NCBI GenBank assembly: GCA_016213245.1
Contig: JACRBC010000021.1
Location: 1-64,000, forward strand
Reading direction: 5' to 3'
DNA from: Candidatus Solibacter usitatus
Lineage (GTDB): Bacteria; Acidobacteriota; Terriglobia; Bryobacterales; Bryobacteraceae
Length of the DNA stretch: 64,000 nt
Positions 55,240-64,000 of this stretch are shown piece after piece. The number at the start of each line of letters is the position of its first letter. Position 1 is the first letter of the stretch. The notes under the pieces were generated by a model. It was given only the letters and a program-made list of their open reading frames with translations. It did no database searches and was not told the DNA's origin. A program made the position numbers and the translations under genes.

Positions 55240-56802
55240 ATGCAACGCCGCAACTTCCTCGCCGCTTCCGCCGGCGCGCTGGTAGCGCCCCGCGTCTCCC
55301 AAGCCGCCAACGGCGCCGTCACCGTGCTGCTGAACGAGCCTATCGGCACGATCTCTCCGCTGGTGCACGGGCACTTCGTCGAGCACCTGGGCGGCGTGGT
55401 CTACGACGGCATCTGGGTGGGCGAAGGCTCGAAGATTCCCAACGTCGCCGGCATCCGGAAGCCGCTCATCGACGCGTTGAAGAAGATCCAGGCGCCGCTA
55501 TTCCGCTGGCCGGGCGGCTGTTTTGCGGACAGCTATGACTGGCGCGACGGCATCGGCCCGCGCGAAAAGCGCCCCAAGCGGGTCAACTTCTGGGAGCGAT
55601 CCGGGATGCTGGCCAAGATGGAGGGCGGCAAGGCCAAGTTCGACCCGAACGAGTTCGGCACCAACGAGTTCATGCGCTTCTGCCAGGAAGTGGGCGGCAA
55701 ACCGTATGTGGCGGCTAATCTGCGCTCGGGCACGGCGCGCGACTTCAACGACTGGGTGGACTACTGCAACGCCCCTTCCGGGGCGACGACGTTGGGCACG
55801 CAACGCGGAACGGCGCCCTTCAACGTGGAGTACTGGGGTATCGGCAACGAGAGCTGGGGCTGTGGCGGCGACTTTACGCCAGAGGAGTACTCGGTGGAGT
55901 TCCGGCGCTTCACCTCGTGGGTCCCGCGCTTCAATGTGCCGCTCAAGTTCATCCCCTCCGGCCCCAACGGCGCCGACCTGAACTGGTCGCGAGGCTTCTT
56001 CCAGGCGCTGATGCGCAAGAGCCCCGGCATGCTCAACCGTGTGTGGGGCTGGGCGCTGCACTACTATTGCGGCACCACCGGCGGTCCGGTGGAGTTCACG
56101 AGCGACGAGTACTACGAGTTACTGACGCGCGCGGTGCGCATGGAGGAGCTCATCACCAGCCACTGGACCGTCATGGGCGAGTACGACCGCGAGCACCGCG
56201 TCAAGTTCGCCATCGACGAGTGGGGCGCCTGGCACAAGGCGGGCAGCGAGGTGGCGCCGCATCACCTGTTCGGCCAGATTGGCACCATGCGCGACGCGCT
56301 GATCGCCGCCCTGACGCTGGACATCTTCCACCGCCATGCCGACAAGGTGGCCATGGCCAACGTGGCGCAGCTCATCAACTGCATCCACAGCCTGTTCATC
56401 GCCCATGAGGACAAGTTCCTGGCGACGCCCAACTACCACGTCTTCGACATGTACAAGGACCACCACAACGGCCAGGCCGTGCGGAGCGTGTTTGCCGCGC
56501 CGCGCCGCGGGAAGCTGGCGGGCTTCGACGGTTCGGTTTCGGTACAGGGCAAGAAGCTGGTGCTGACCTGCGCCCACACGGACCTGGGTGGGCCGCTGCC
56601 GGTGGAGGTGACCCTGACCGGCGGCACGGCCAGGAACGCCTCCGGACACGTGCTGGCGGCCGACAGCCCGAAGGCCCACAACACCTTCGACCGGCCGGAG
56701 AGCGTCAAGCCGCGCGCCCTCAAGGTGGAGGCGGCCGGCGACAAGCTGCGGCTGGAGATGCCGCCGGCCTCGGTGGCACGAATCGTCGTCGAACTCGGTT
56801 GA
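55240..56802 (+). CDS. GH51 alpha-L-arabinofuranosidase, Tat-exported
   Basis: A 520-residue glycosidase with a twin-arginine-like signal (RRNFLAASAGALVAP). The retaining GH51 residues are visible as E204 in GNESWG (acid/base) and E327 in IDEWG (nucleophile). RWPGGCFADSYDWRDGIGP (split around 89-107) is a strongly conserved family segment. The C-terminal beta domain begins near 400. It removes alpha-L-arabinofuranosyl side chains from plant arabinans or arabinoxylans. The start lies only 45 bp from the divergent selD start, across an A/T-rich stretch that may hold both promoters. Confidence 0.92.
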   Translation: MQRRNFLAASAGALVAPRVSQAANGAVTVLLNEPIGTISPLVHGHFVEHLGGVVYDGIWVGEGSKIPNVAGIRKPLIDALKKIQAPLFRWPGGCFADSYDWRDGIGPREKRPKRVNFWERSGMLAKMEGGKAKFDPNEFGTNEFMRFCQEVGGKPYVAANLRSGTARDFNDWVDYCNAPSGATTLGTQRGTAPFNVEYWGIGNESWGCGGDFTPEEYSVEFRRFTSWVPRFNVPLKFIPSGPNGADLNWSRGFFQALMRKSPGMLNRVWGWALHYYCGTTGGPVEFTSDEYYELLTRAVRMEELITSHWTVMGEYDREHRVKFAIDEWGAWHKAGSEVAPHHLFGQIGTMRDALIAALTLDIFHRHADKVAMANVAQLINCIHSLFIAHEDKFLATPNYHVFDMYKDHHNGQAVRSVFAAPRRGKLAGFDGSVSVQGKKLVLTCAHTDLGGPLPVEVTLTGGTARNASGHVLAADSPKAHNTFDRPESVKPRALKVEAAGDKLRLEMPPASVARIVVELG

Positions 56803-56803
56803 G

Positions 56804-59176
56804 TTATTTCGTCACGGGAGGCGCTGGCGCCTCGTCTGCCGATCCCGTAAGCAGGCCCGGCACGGTCTGTGAGAAGACCTCGTCGATGCGCTCGGCGAAG
56901 AAGAACTCCATCTCCTTGCGGACGTGCTCGGGCAGGTCGCGCAGGTCCTTGCGGTTGGCCGCGGGCATGACGACTCGACGGATGCCGGCGCGGCGGGCGG
57001 CGAGTACCTTCTCCTTGACGCCGCCGATGGGGAGGACGCGTCCGGTGAGGGTGATCTCGCCCGTCATGGCGGTATCGGAGCGCGCCACCTTCTTCGAATA
57101 GAGCGACGCCAGGGCGACGGCCAGGGTAATGCCGGCCGAGGGACCGTCCTTGGGGATGGCGCCGGAGGGGACGTGGATGTGGACGCCGGAATCGGAGAAG
57201 ACGTCGGGGTTGATACCGAAGTCGGCGGCATGCGCCCACAGGAAGCTCTGCGCGGCCTTGGCCGATTCCTGCATGACGTCGCCGAGCTGGCCGGTGAGGA
57301 TCATGCCTTTTCCCTTGGGCAGCAGCGTGGCCTCGATGTAGAGGACATCGCCGCCGGAGGGGGTCCAGGCAAGTCCGGTGGAGACGCCGGGCGGCAGGTT
57401 TTCGCGGGCGGGCTCGGGGATGAAGGTCTCCGGGCCGAGCAGATCGACGATCATCGCCGGGGCCATGGGCATGGCGCCGGTGCGGCCCTCGGCGAACTTG
57501 AGCGCGGCCTTGCGGCAGAGGCTGCCGATGGAGCGCTCCAGGTTGCGCAGGCCGGCTTCGCGCGTGTAGCACTCGATGATCTTGAGCAGGCCGTCCTCGG
57601 GGAATTGAACAAGCTCGGCGTTCAGCCCGGTCTCGGTGAGCTGGCGCGGGACCAGGTACTTGTTGGCGATGGCGACCTTTTCCTCTTCGCTGTAGCCGGC
57701 CAGGCGGATCACTTCCATGCGGTCCAGCAGGGGCTGGGGCAGCGTGTCGAGCGAGTTGGCGGTGGTGATGAACATGACCTTGGAGAGGTCAAAAGGCAAG
57801 TCGAGGTAGTTGTCGCGAAAGGTGGAGTTCTGCGCCGGGTCGAGCACTTCGAGCAGGGCGGCGGCGGGGTCGCCGCGGAAGTCGCGGCCGAGCTTGTCCA
57901 CCTCGTCGAGCATGACCACCGGATTAGCGGAGGCGGCACGGCGCATGGCCTGAATCAGCCGGCCGGCCATGGCGCCGATGTAGGTCCGGCGATGGCCGCG
58001 CAGCTCGCTCTCGTCGTGCAGGCCGCCGAGGGACATGCGCTCGAACTTGCGGCCGAGGGCCCGGGCGATGGACTGGCCGAGCGAGGTCTTGCCGACGCCG
58101 GGCGGTCCGACGAAGCACAGGATGGGGGCCTTGGCGCCGGGATTGCGCTGGAGCACGCCGAGGTGCTCGAGGATGCGCTCCTTGACGTCCTCCAAGCCGT
58201 AGTGATCGTCGTTGAGGATGCCGCGGGCGCGGGCGATGTCGAGGTTGTCCTCGGTGGCGGCGGTCCACGGCAGTTCGAGAACGAGTTCGAGCCAGGTGCG
58301 CAGGACATGGCGCTCGGGCGACTGGTCGGGCAGCCGGTCGAAGCGCTTGTACTCGCGCTCGGCCTCCTTGCGCGCCTCGGCCGGCAGCACGGCTTCATCG
58401 AGGCGTTTGCGGAGCTCCTCGGTCTCGGCCTTGGCCGGGTCGTCCTCGCCCAGCTCCTGCTGGATGGCCTTCATCTGGCGGCGGAGGACGTACTCGCGCT
58501 GCTCCTTCGACATCTCCTCCTGGGCCTCGGAGACGATCTTCTGGCGGACTTCCAGGACGCGGATCTCGTCGGTGAGGTACTTCACCGCGAGTTCGAGCGC
58601 CTCCTTGAAGGTCACCGCGGCGAGCAGCGCCTGCAATTTGTCCATGTCGAGGTTGAAGGCTGTGGCCAGCAGCCACATGAGTTTCTGGGGATCGTCGGCG
58701 GAGGCCAGCAGAGAGGAGATCTGCTCGGCCGCCTGCGGGTTGGTGCGCTCGATGGCCCTGGCTGCGAGCTCAAACAGCGCCGACTGAAGCGCCTTCTCCT
58801 CCGAGGTGTGCTCGGTGGTCAGCGGCATGGGGATGGCCTTGGCGCTCAGGTAGGCCCCGGGCTGCTCCACGGTGACCACGCCGACGCGTTCCAGTCCGGC
58901 GGCGACGATCTCGATCAGCGCCGGGGAGGAACGCAGGACCTTGCGGATCTTCGCCCGCGTGCCGAAGTTATACAGATCGGCCGGGCCGGGAGTTTCGATG
59001 GAGGGGTCGCGCTGTCCGATGAGAATCAGCTCGCCCTCGTGGTCCTTGATGGCGGCTTCGACGGCGGCGCGCGAGGCGTCGCGTCCGATCGACAGCGGCA
59101 GGGCGAGCCGCGGGAAGAGAACGATGTTCTTGAGAGGAAGGACGGGAAGTTGGATGATGTCGGGTTGATCGGACAT
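56804..59176 (-). CDS. lon: ATP-dependent protease Lon
   Basis: A 790-residue LonA with an N-terminal substrate-binding domain (about 8-200), an AAA+ domain with Walker A GPPGVGKTS (about 357-365), and a C-terminal Ser-Lys protease domain with S680 in KDGPSAGI. It degrades misfolded and regulatory proteins in the cytoplasm. aggagg nine bases before the ATG is a strong ribosome binding site. The stop is one base from the convergent GH51 stop. clpB lies just upstream, so two quality-control genes are adjacent. Confidence 0.96.
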   Translation of the reverse strand: MSDQPDIIQLPVLPLKNIVLFPRLALPLSIGRDASRAAVEAAIKDHEGELILIGQRDPSIETPGPADLYNFGTRAKIRKVLRSSPALIEIVAAGLERVGVVTVEQPGAYLSAKAIPMPLTTEHTSEEKALQSALFELAARAIERTNPQAAEQISSLLASADDPQKLMWLLATAFNLDMDKLQALLAAVTFKEALELAVKYLTDEIRVLEVRQKIVSEAQEEMSKEQREYVLRRQMKAIQQELGEDDPAKAETEELRKRLDEAVLPAEARKEAEREYKRFDRLPDQSPERHVLRTWLELVLELPWTAATEDNLDIARARGILNDDHYGLEDVKERILEHLGVLQRNPGAKAPILCFVGPPGVGKTSLGQSIARALGRKFERMSLGGLHDESELRGHRRTYIGAMAGRLIQAMRRAASANPVVMLDEVDKLGRDFRGDPAAALLEVLDPAQNSTFRDNYLDLPFDLSKVMFITTANSLDTLPQPLLDRMEVIRLAGYSEEEKVAIANKYLVPRQLTETGLNAELVQFPEDGLLKIIECYTREAGLRNLERSIGSLCRKAALKFAEGRTGAMPMAPAMIVDLLGPETFIPEPARENLPPGVSTGLAWTPSGGDVLYIEATLLPKGKGMILTGQLGDVMQESAKAAQSFLWAHAADFGINPDVFSDSGVHIHVPSGAIPKDGPSAGITLAVALASLYSKKVARSDTAMTGEITLTGRVLPIGGVKEKVLAARRAGIRRVVMPAANRKDLRDLPEHVRKEMEFFFAERIDEVFSQTVPGLLTGSADEAPAPPVTK

Positions 59177-59206
59177 TGCTGAATTCCTCCTGGCTCAGTG
59201 ATAGCA

Positions 59207-59218
59207 GATTCGCGAATC
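59207..59218. promoter_or_regulatory. 12-bp palindrome upstream of lon
   Basis: GATTCGCGAATC is a perfect 12-bp palindrome 31 bp upstream of the lon start and just downstream of the clpB hairpin. It could be an operator for lon, but only one site is visible and no regulator is identified. Confidence 0.3.
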
Positions 59219-59229
59219 GAATTCGGTGC

Positions 59230-59255
59230 GGGGGACACACTGAAGTGTGTCCCCC
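59230..59255. repeat. REP-like hairpin between clpB and lon, possibly the clpB terminator
   Basis: The arms ggggGACACACT and AGTGTGTCCCCC form a perfect 12-bp stem with a two-base ga loop, eight bases past the clpB stop. No U run follows, so it is not a textbook intrinsic terminator. From memory, hairpins with gacacac/gtgtgtc arms next to G/C runs are a recurrent dispersed intergenic element in acidobacterial and planctomycete genomes. Only one copy is seen here. Confidence 0.65.
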
Positions 59256-59262
59256 AGGTTTC

Positions 59263-61812
59263 TTATTGCGAGGCCGCTGGCTCCCTTTGTTCCAGCGTCA
59301 ATTCGCCGCGATTGTCGGAGACGAGCAGGTGCTGCCCGTCGCGGATCTTGCCTTCGAGGATGGCGCGGGCGATGCGGTTTTCCAGCTCGCGCTGAATGGC
59401 GCGTTTGAGCGGGCGGGCGCCGAAGTCGGGCTCGTAGCCCACGGTGACCAGGTGGTCGCGGGCGCCGTCGGTCAGTTCAAGCGTGATGTGGCGGGCCTCC
59501 AGGCGCGGGCGCAGACGCTCAATCTGGATGTCCACGATGCGGCGCAGGTGCTCCACGCGCAATGGATGGAAGATGACGATGTCGTCGATGCGGTTCAGAA
59601 ACTCCGGCCGGAATGTCTTGCGCAACTCTTCCATGGCGGTGGCATGGTTGGAGGTCATAATCAGGATGGCGTTGCGGAAGTCGACCGTGCGGCCCTGGCC
59701 GTCTGTCAGGCGCCCATCGTCCATCACCTGCAGCAGGACGTTGAAGACGTCGGGGTGAGCCTTCTCAATCTCGTCGAACAGGATGACGGCGTAGGGCCGC
59801 CGGCGCACGGCCTCGGTGAGTTGGCCGCCCTCCTCGAAGCCGACGTAGCCCGGGGGCGCGCCGATCAGCCGTGAGACGTTGTGCTTCTCCTGGTACTCCG
59901 ACATGTCGAGGCGGATGAGCGCCTTCTCGTCGTCGAAGAGCGTTTCAGCCAGGGCGCGCGCCAGCTCGGTCTTGCCGACACCCGTAGGCCCGAGGAAGAG
60001 AAACGTCCCGATGGGACGGCGCGGATCGTTCAGGCCGGCGCGGGCGCGCTGCACCGCCTCCGACACCACCTGCACGGCCTCATCCTGGCCGACCACGCGG
60101 CGGTGAAGTTGAACGGCCAGGTGGAGCAGCTTGTGCAATTCGCCCTCCAGCAGCTTGGTGACCGGAATACCGGTCCAGCGAGCGACCACTGTGGCGATGT
60201 CCTCCTCGTCGACCTCCTCCTTGAGCAGGCGGTTGCGCGAGTCCTTCTCCGCCAGAGCGCGCTCCTCGTCGAACAGGGACTTTTCCAGGCCGATCAGCGT
60301 GCCGAACTTCAGCTCGGCGACCTTGCCCAGGTCGTAGGCGCGCTCGGCGATCTCGATCTGCTGCTTGGTGGCCTCAATCCGCTGGCGCAAGTCGCGCAGC
60401 TTCTGCACGGCGTCTTTTTCGCCCTGCCAGCGGCCCTTGAGCTCGTCGGCCTCCTTGTTGAGCGAGAAGAGCTCCTCTTCGAGCTTGGCCAGACGCTCGC
60501 GGGACGACTCGTCGGTCTCCTTCTTCAAAGCCTCCCGTTCGATTTCGAGCTGGAGTTTGCGACGCAGCTTCTCGTCCAGCTCGCCCGGCAGGGAGTCGAT
60601 CTCGGTGCGCAGCCGGGCGGCGGCTTCGTCCACCAGGTCGATCGCCTTGTCGGGGAGGAAGCGTTCGGTAATGTAGCGATCAGATAGGGTCGCGGCCGCC
60701 ACCAGGGCGGTGTCCTTGATGCGCACGCCGTGGTGGACCTCGTAGCGCTCCTTCAGGCCGCGCAGGATCGAAATCGTGTCCTCCACCGAGGGCTGATCGA
60801 CGGTCACCGGCTGAAACCGGCGCTCCAGGGCGGCGTCCTTCTCGATGTACTTGCGGTATTCGTCCAGCGTGGTGGCGCCGACGCAGTGCAGCTCGCCGCG
60901 AGCCAGCATCGGCTTCAGCAGATTGCCGGCATCCATGGCGCCTTCGGCCTTGCCCGCGCCGACGACGGTGTGGAGCTCGTCGATGAAGAGGATGATCTGG
61001 CCGTTGGAAGCGGCCACTTCCTTCAGCACGGCCTTCAGGCGCTCTTCGAATTCGCCGCGGAACTTGGCCCCGGCAATGAGAGCGCCCATGTCGAGGGCGA
61101 CGACGCGTTTCTCCTTCAGGCCCTCCGGCACGTCGCCGCGGACGATGCGCTGGGCCAGCCCCTCGGCGATGGCCGTCTTGCCGACGCCGGGCTCACCGAT
61201 CAGTACCGGGTTGTTCTTGGTGCGGCGGGAGAGCACCTGGATGATGCGGCGGATCTCGTCGTCGCGGCCGATCACAGGGTCCAGTTTGCCCTTGGATGCC
61301 TCCGCGGTCAGGTCCCGGCCGTAGGTCTCCAGCGCCTGGTAGGTGTTTTCCGGGTTCTGGGTGGTCACCCGCTGCGAGCCGCGCACTTCGCGCACGGCCT
61401 GGTCCAGGCGGGCGCGGGTCAGGCCGGCGTCGGAGAGGATCTGGCGCGAAATCCCGTTGCCTTCAAACAGCGCCAGCAGGAGGTGCTCGACGGAGACAAA
61501 ATCGTCCTTGAGTTTGCGGGCCTCCTGCTCGGCGTTGGCCACCACCGCCGCCAGCCGCTGCGTGAGGTACATCCCGGAGCCGGAGGTGGTCACCTTGGGG
61601 AGCTTTTCCAATTCCGACAGCAAGCGGCGGTGGATCGGTTCCAGGTTCAGCCCGGCTTTGAGCAGAATGGTGGTCGACAGGCCGTTTTCCTGCTCCAGGA
61701 GCGCCAGAAAGAGGTGCTCGACATCCACCTGCTGGTGGGAGAGCCGCGCGGCCAGGGTCTGAGCAGACGAGAGGGCCAGTTGGGATCTTTCGGTGAAGCG
61801 TGAGAGGTCCAT
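59263..61812 (-). CDS. clpB: ATP-dependent disaggregase ClpB
   Basis: An 849-residue Hsp100 protein with the N-terminal double Clp repeat (about 1-145), the first AAA+ domain with Walker [10 protein letters not shown], a long coiled-coil middle domain (about 400-520), and a second AAA+ domain with GPTGVGKTE. The protein ends in a C-terminal D2-small domain ([15 protein letters not shown]). It resolves protein aggregates together with DnaK. It lacks the ClpP-binding loop expected of ClpA/ClpC and keeps the ClpB-type middle domain. ATG 61812 begins the usual [14 protein letters not shown] and has ggagc upstream; the 13 codons further upstream are not family-like. Confidence 0.95.
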   Translation of the reverse strand: MDLSRFTERSQLALSSAQTLAARLSHQQVDVEHLFLALLEQENGLSTTILLKAGLNLEPIHRRLLSELEKLPKVTTSGSGMYLTQRLAAVVANAEQEARKLKDDFVSVEHLLLALFEGNGISRQILSDAGLTRARLDQAVREVRGSQRVTTQNPENTYQALETYGRDLTAEASKGKLDPVIGRDDEIRRIIQVLSRRTKNNPVLIGEPGVGKTAIAEGLAQRIVRGDVPEGLKEKRVVALDMGALIAGAKFRGEFEERLKAVLKEVAASNGQIILFIDELHTVVGAGKAEGAMDAGNLLKPMLARGELHCVGATTLDEYRKYIEKDAALERRFQPVTVDQPSVEDTISILRGLKERYEVHHGVRIKDTALVAAATLSDRYITERFLPDKAIDLVDEAAARLRTEIDSLPGELDEKLRRKLQLEIEREALKKETDESSRERLAKLEEELFSLNKEADELKGRWQGEKDAVQKLRDLRQRIEATKQQIEIAERAYDLGKVAELKFGTLIGLEKSLFDEERALAEKDSRNRLLKEEVDEEDIATVVARWTGIPVTKLLEGELHKLLHLAVQLHRRVVGQDEAVQVVSEAVQRARAGLNDPRRPIGTFLFLGPTGVGKTELARALAETLFDDEKALIRLDMSEYQEKHNVSRLIGAPPGYVGFEEGGQLTEAVRRRPYAVILFDEIEKAHPDVFNVLLQVMDDGRLTDGQGRTVDFRNAILIMTSNHATAMEELRKTFRPEFLNRIDDIVIFHPLRVEHLRRIVDIQIERLRPRLEARHITLELTDGARDHLVTVGYEPDFGARPLKRAIQRELENRIARAILEGKIRDGQHLLVSDNRGELTLEQREPAASQ

Positions 61813-61886
61813 GATGAGAGCTCCGTGCTTCCATTGAAACACGAGTCGCACACATGAGCAAGTACATATCCGATAATTTGAGCGTG

Positions 61887-61914
61887 ACTATATCACATTT
61901 TACCGGACGCTCAA
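61887..61914 (-). promoter_or_regulatory. Candidate promoter of clpB
   Basis: On the minus strand, TTGAGC (61909-61914) and TATAGT (61887-61892) are 16 bp apart, matching four and five of six sigma-70 consensus bases. The -35 box lies in the last codons of the M14 peptidase gene. The -10 is embedded in GTGATATAGTCAC, a small inverted repeat that could bind a regulator. No HspR (HAIR) or CIRCE element is recognisable. Confidence 0.5.
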
Positions 61915-64000
61915 GCCCAGGGCATTGAAGAGCAGCCGGAACGTTCCAAAGCTCTGCCCCCGGAACTGCGGCCGGAAGCCGAACAGCACCACGTGCCCCT
62001 GGCCCAGGCGGGCGTCCACGACAGCCGCCTTACCGGCGGCGACCCGCTCGCCGGAGAGCCAGCCGGAGGCGAGCAGTTCTTTGCTGGCATACCAGACCGC
62101 CGCTTTCACCTCCCGTTCGCCCTTGTTGAACTCCGGCAGCACGGTGATTTCAAAGGCCTGCCCTCCGGTGGAGGTCGCGTAGGCCTCTTTCGGCATGCCG
62201 GCGGCCAGCGGGTGGGCAGGATCGGTGGTGATGCGGAGAATCGACCCTGGGCAATACCAGGCGCCGGAGGACTCCCCCTCGGCGCCTGCCCGAATGAGCC
62301 CTCGGACGCCGATCGGGAACAGCTCCAGGGGCAATTCGGAGGCCGAGTCCAGGGTGACGAGGGTGCCGCCCTGTTCGACGAATTCCTGCAGGTTGCGTGC
62401 GCCCTCCAGTCCGATGCCGCCGGTGAATTCCGGCCGCTGGGCGTTCTTGGCGTCGGCGAAGCTCTGCCAGTCGGCCCGGCCCTGGCTCTCCCCCTGGCGG
62501 CTGCCGTGGAGGATGGAGGCCATCGACTGCTGGGCGAGAATGATGGCGTCGTACTTCCGCCTGAGCGCTCCGGCCCGGATCTCGTCGTTGCGCACCAGGG
62601 AGTGATCGATGTGGAAGTAGTCCAGGACCCACTGGGTCCAGCCGGTGTCGATGTTGGCGGTATATGGGCTGTAGAGCGCCACCCTTGGTCTCTGAGCCCC
62701 GCCATTGGGGAACCAGGAGGCGGGCGGGGCAGAAGGAACGATATCGGCGACCGCTTCCGTGCGGATGTCGATGGGCTGATCGATGCGGTCGAATTGAACT
62801 CCCATCTGGAAGGGCAGGGTCCAGCCGGCCAGGTCGTAGGGACGCCTGGTGGGGCCGGTGGCGCCGGAACGGATTTCGGGGTACTTCTGTGGCTCCATGA
62901 GATCGACCAGGTAGGGACGGAAGGGCTGGGAGGCGAGCAGCACGTAGTCGCCCTGTGCCCAGCTCTTGCCGTTGAGGTTGAAGGCGGAGGCGGCGCGGCG
63001 GACCTCGACGCCAGACGCCTGCATGCGCCGCAACATCTCCACCGCGGCCCAGGCAGCGGGCTGCGAAGCGGGGATCACGTAGGCATAGGGACCGCCCTTC
63101 TTCCCGGCTTCGATCTGTGCGCTGGCCATCTGCCAGGCTTTCAGCAGGAAGTGGTCCGGGCGCGATGCGGCCAGTTCCAGGATGGCGAAGTCGGCGGTGA
63201 GTATGTAGTCCACGGCGTCCATGAGCGCCCAGCGGCCGCCCAGCCAGGGTCTCTGGTAAAACACGGTCGGCTCCCGGGCGGGGATGCCGGAAGAGAAGCG
63301 CTCCGGGATTTCCGACGGCTGGTAGACCCTTGGCGTGGCGTACTGGTAGAGCGCGGTCTCGGTGAGGATGCCGTGCATGTTGTGGAAGGCCGGCGCCGAG
63401 CGCAGGCCGCCGTTCCACCAGGCGTCGAAGTTCAGGTAGGAGATGGCGCCGGGCTTGTTCTCGCGGGCGAAGCGCTCCTTCATGGCGGAGCCAATCAGGT
63501 TGATGCCCTCCATCACGGCCGACGGGATGTGCGGATTGAGCGGCTCGGCGTAGGGGGGGATGAAGATGCGCGCCGGGAAGGGCGCCACCTGGTGCTGGTT
63601 GTAGACAATATGCGGGAACCACTCGCGGAAGAGCAGCCGCGAGACATGGCGCGTCTCGGGCAGGTTGAGCATGAACCAGTCGCGGTTGTTGTCGTGGCCG
63701 GCGTACTTCTGATAGAGCTGCGGCAACGGGGCCAGCTCGTGCGGCGTACCCAGGTTCTGCCGGTACCACGACGCCGTCATATCCAGGCCGTCGGGATTGA
63801 TGACAGGAACCTGCATGAGGATCACGTTGTCGCGGATGCGGCGGATCTCGTCGCTCTCGCCGGTGAGCATGCGGTAGGCCAGGTGCGGGGCGTGCTGGGC
63901 CGGGGCGACCTCGGTGGCATGCAGCCCGGAGTCGATCCAGACGATGGCCTTGCCTTCGGCGGCGAGTTTGGCGGCCTCTTGCCCGGTTGCCAGGCCAAGC
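61900..64000 (-). CDS. M14-family zinc carboxypeptidase, 5' end outside the window
   Basis: The visible 700 residues run in frame to the window edge, so the N-terminus is missing. An apparent ATG at 63870 is internal: upstream codons still read IDSGLHATEVAP, which contains the H-x-x-E zinc motif of M14 peptidases. The third zinc ligand is the histidine in YNQHQVAPFPA, and VPVINPDGLDM is the substrate-pocket segment. The C-terminal 250 residues form an extra domain, possibly a class-I glutamine-amidotransferase-like fold. Related acidobacterial proteins are secreted. The stop is TAA at 61900-61902. Confidence 0.88.
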   Translation of the reverse strand, partial: LGLATGQEAAKLAAEGKAIVWIDSGLHATEVAPAQHAPHLAYRMLTGESDEIRRIRDNVILMQVPVINPDGLDMTASWYRQNLGTPHELAPLPQLYQKYAGHDNNRDWFMLNLPETRHVSRLLFREWFPHIVYNQHQVAPFPARIFIPPYAEPLNPHIPSAVMEGINLIGSAMKERFARENKPGAISYLNFDAWWNGGLRSAPAFHNMHGILTETALYQYATPRVYQPSEIPERFSSGIPAREPTVFYQRPWLGGRWALMDAVDYILTADFAILELAASRPDHFLLKAWQMASAQIEAGKKGGPYAYVIPASQPAAWAAVEMLRRMQASGVEVRRAASAFNLNGKSWAQGDYVLLASQPFRPYLVDLMEPQKYPEIRSGATGPTRRPYDLAGWTLPFQMGVQFDRIDQPIDIRTEAVADIVPSAPPASWFPNGGAQRPRVALYSPYTANIDTGWTQWVLDYFHIDHSLVRNDEIRAGALRRKYDAIILAQQSMASILHGSRQGESQGRADWQSFADAKNAQRPEFTGGIGLEGARNLQEFVEQGGTLVTLDSASELPLELFPIGVRGLIRAGAEGESSGAWYCPGSILRITTDPAHPLAAGMPKEAYATSTGGQAFEITVLPEFNKGEREVKAAVWYASKELLASGWLSGERVAAGKAAVVDARLGQGHVVLFGFRPQFRGQSFGTFRLLFNALGLSVR

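Noticed and set aside
56924-59182. 752-codon plus-strand frame over lon
   Set aside because: It is an antisense shadow of a gene whose full set of Lon motifs is on the other strand.
63741-63870. ATG 63870 as start of the M14 peptidase
   Set aside because: Upstream codons in the same frame contain the essential H-x-x-E zinc motif and continue to the window edge.

Overview
The window is high-GC, densely packed bacterial chromosome that most resembles an acidobacterium of the Bryobacterales/Solibacter type. This is an inference from gene content: two very large Oar-type TonB-dependent receptors with carboxypeptidase-regulatory N-termini (18552-22145 and 49678-53340), an ASPIC/UnbV repeat protein, MacB/FtsX-type permeases, several secreted hydrolases and GH127 and GH51 arabinofuranosidase families. 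No rRNA, tRNA, CRISPR array, transposase or prophage gene was found.

Layout. 1-8.7 kb: a short direct repeat, a GH127/metallo-beta-lactamase-fold fusion with a coupled GNAT on the minus strand, then a plus-strand run of mazG, a COG3375-type acyltransferase, an N-acylamino-acid racemase/OSBS-family enolase, a DMT transporter, an MFS transporter and an SDR. 8.7-18.5 kb: xdhC, a fusion of a MocA-like nucleotidyltransferase to an AsmA-like envelope domain, a coiled-coil protein, a soluble lytic transglycosylase, an aminotransferase and two small unknowns, nearly all overlapping. 18.5-28.3 kb: a TonB receptor, an ASPIC/UnbV protein, and a minus-strand operon of a membrane fusion protein, two FtsX-like permeases and a TPR protein with no ATPase gene. 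28.4-31.1 kb: a secreted M20 amidohydrolase translationally coupled to an HGSNAT/DUF1624 membrane protein. 31.1-37.4 kb: a compact eight-gene minus-strand set (rhodanese, a Sec-containing ArsC-like protein, CpaF ATPase, esterase, archease, RtcB, GNAT, membrane protein). 37.4-45.4 kb: class III aminotransferase, methyltransferase, YraN, HAD phosphatase, a degenerate histidine kinase, a secreted protein and a GT-C type glycosyltransferase. 45.4-64 kb: ypdA, alaS, Uma2, the second TonB receptor, pyrF, selD, a GH51 arabinofuranosidase, lon, clpB and the 3' part of an M14 carboxypeptidase.

The most notable result is that two genes are split by an in-frame TGA exactly where the family has its catalytic cysteine. 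One is selD (Sec13, codon at 55156-55158). The other is an ArsC/Spx-fold reductase (Sec11, codon at 37013-37015, giving a U-T-T-C redox motif). Both have a hairpin just downstream of the TGA that could act as a bacterial SECIS. The organism therefore very probably decodes UGA as selenocysteine; selA, selB and tRNA-Sec must lie outside this window. Other unusual points are the MocA-AsmA and GH127-MBL fusions, a kinase/receiver protein lacking both phosphoacceptors, and an 18-bp perfect palindrome covering the ribosome binding site of the M20 gene.
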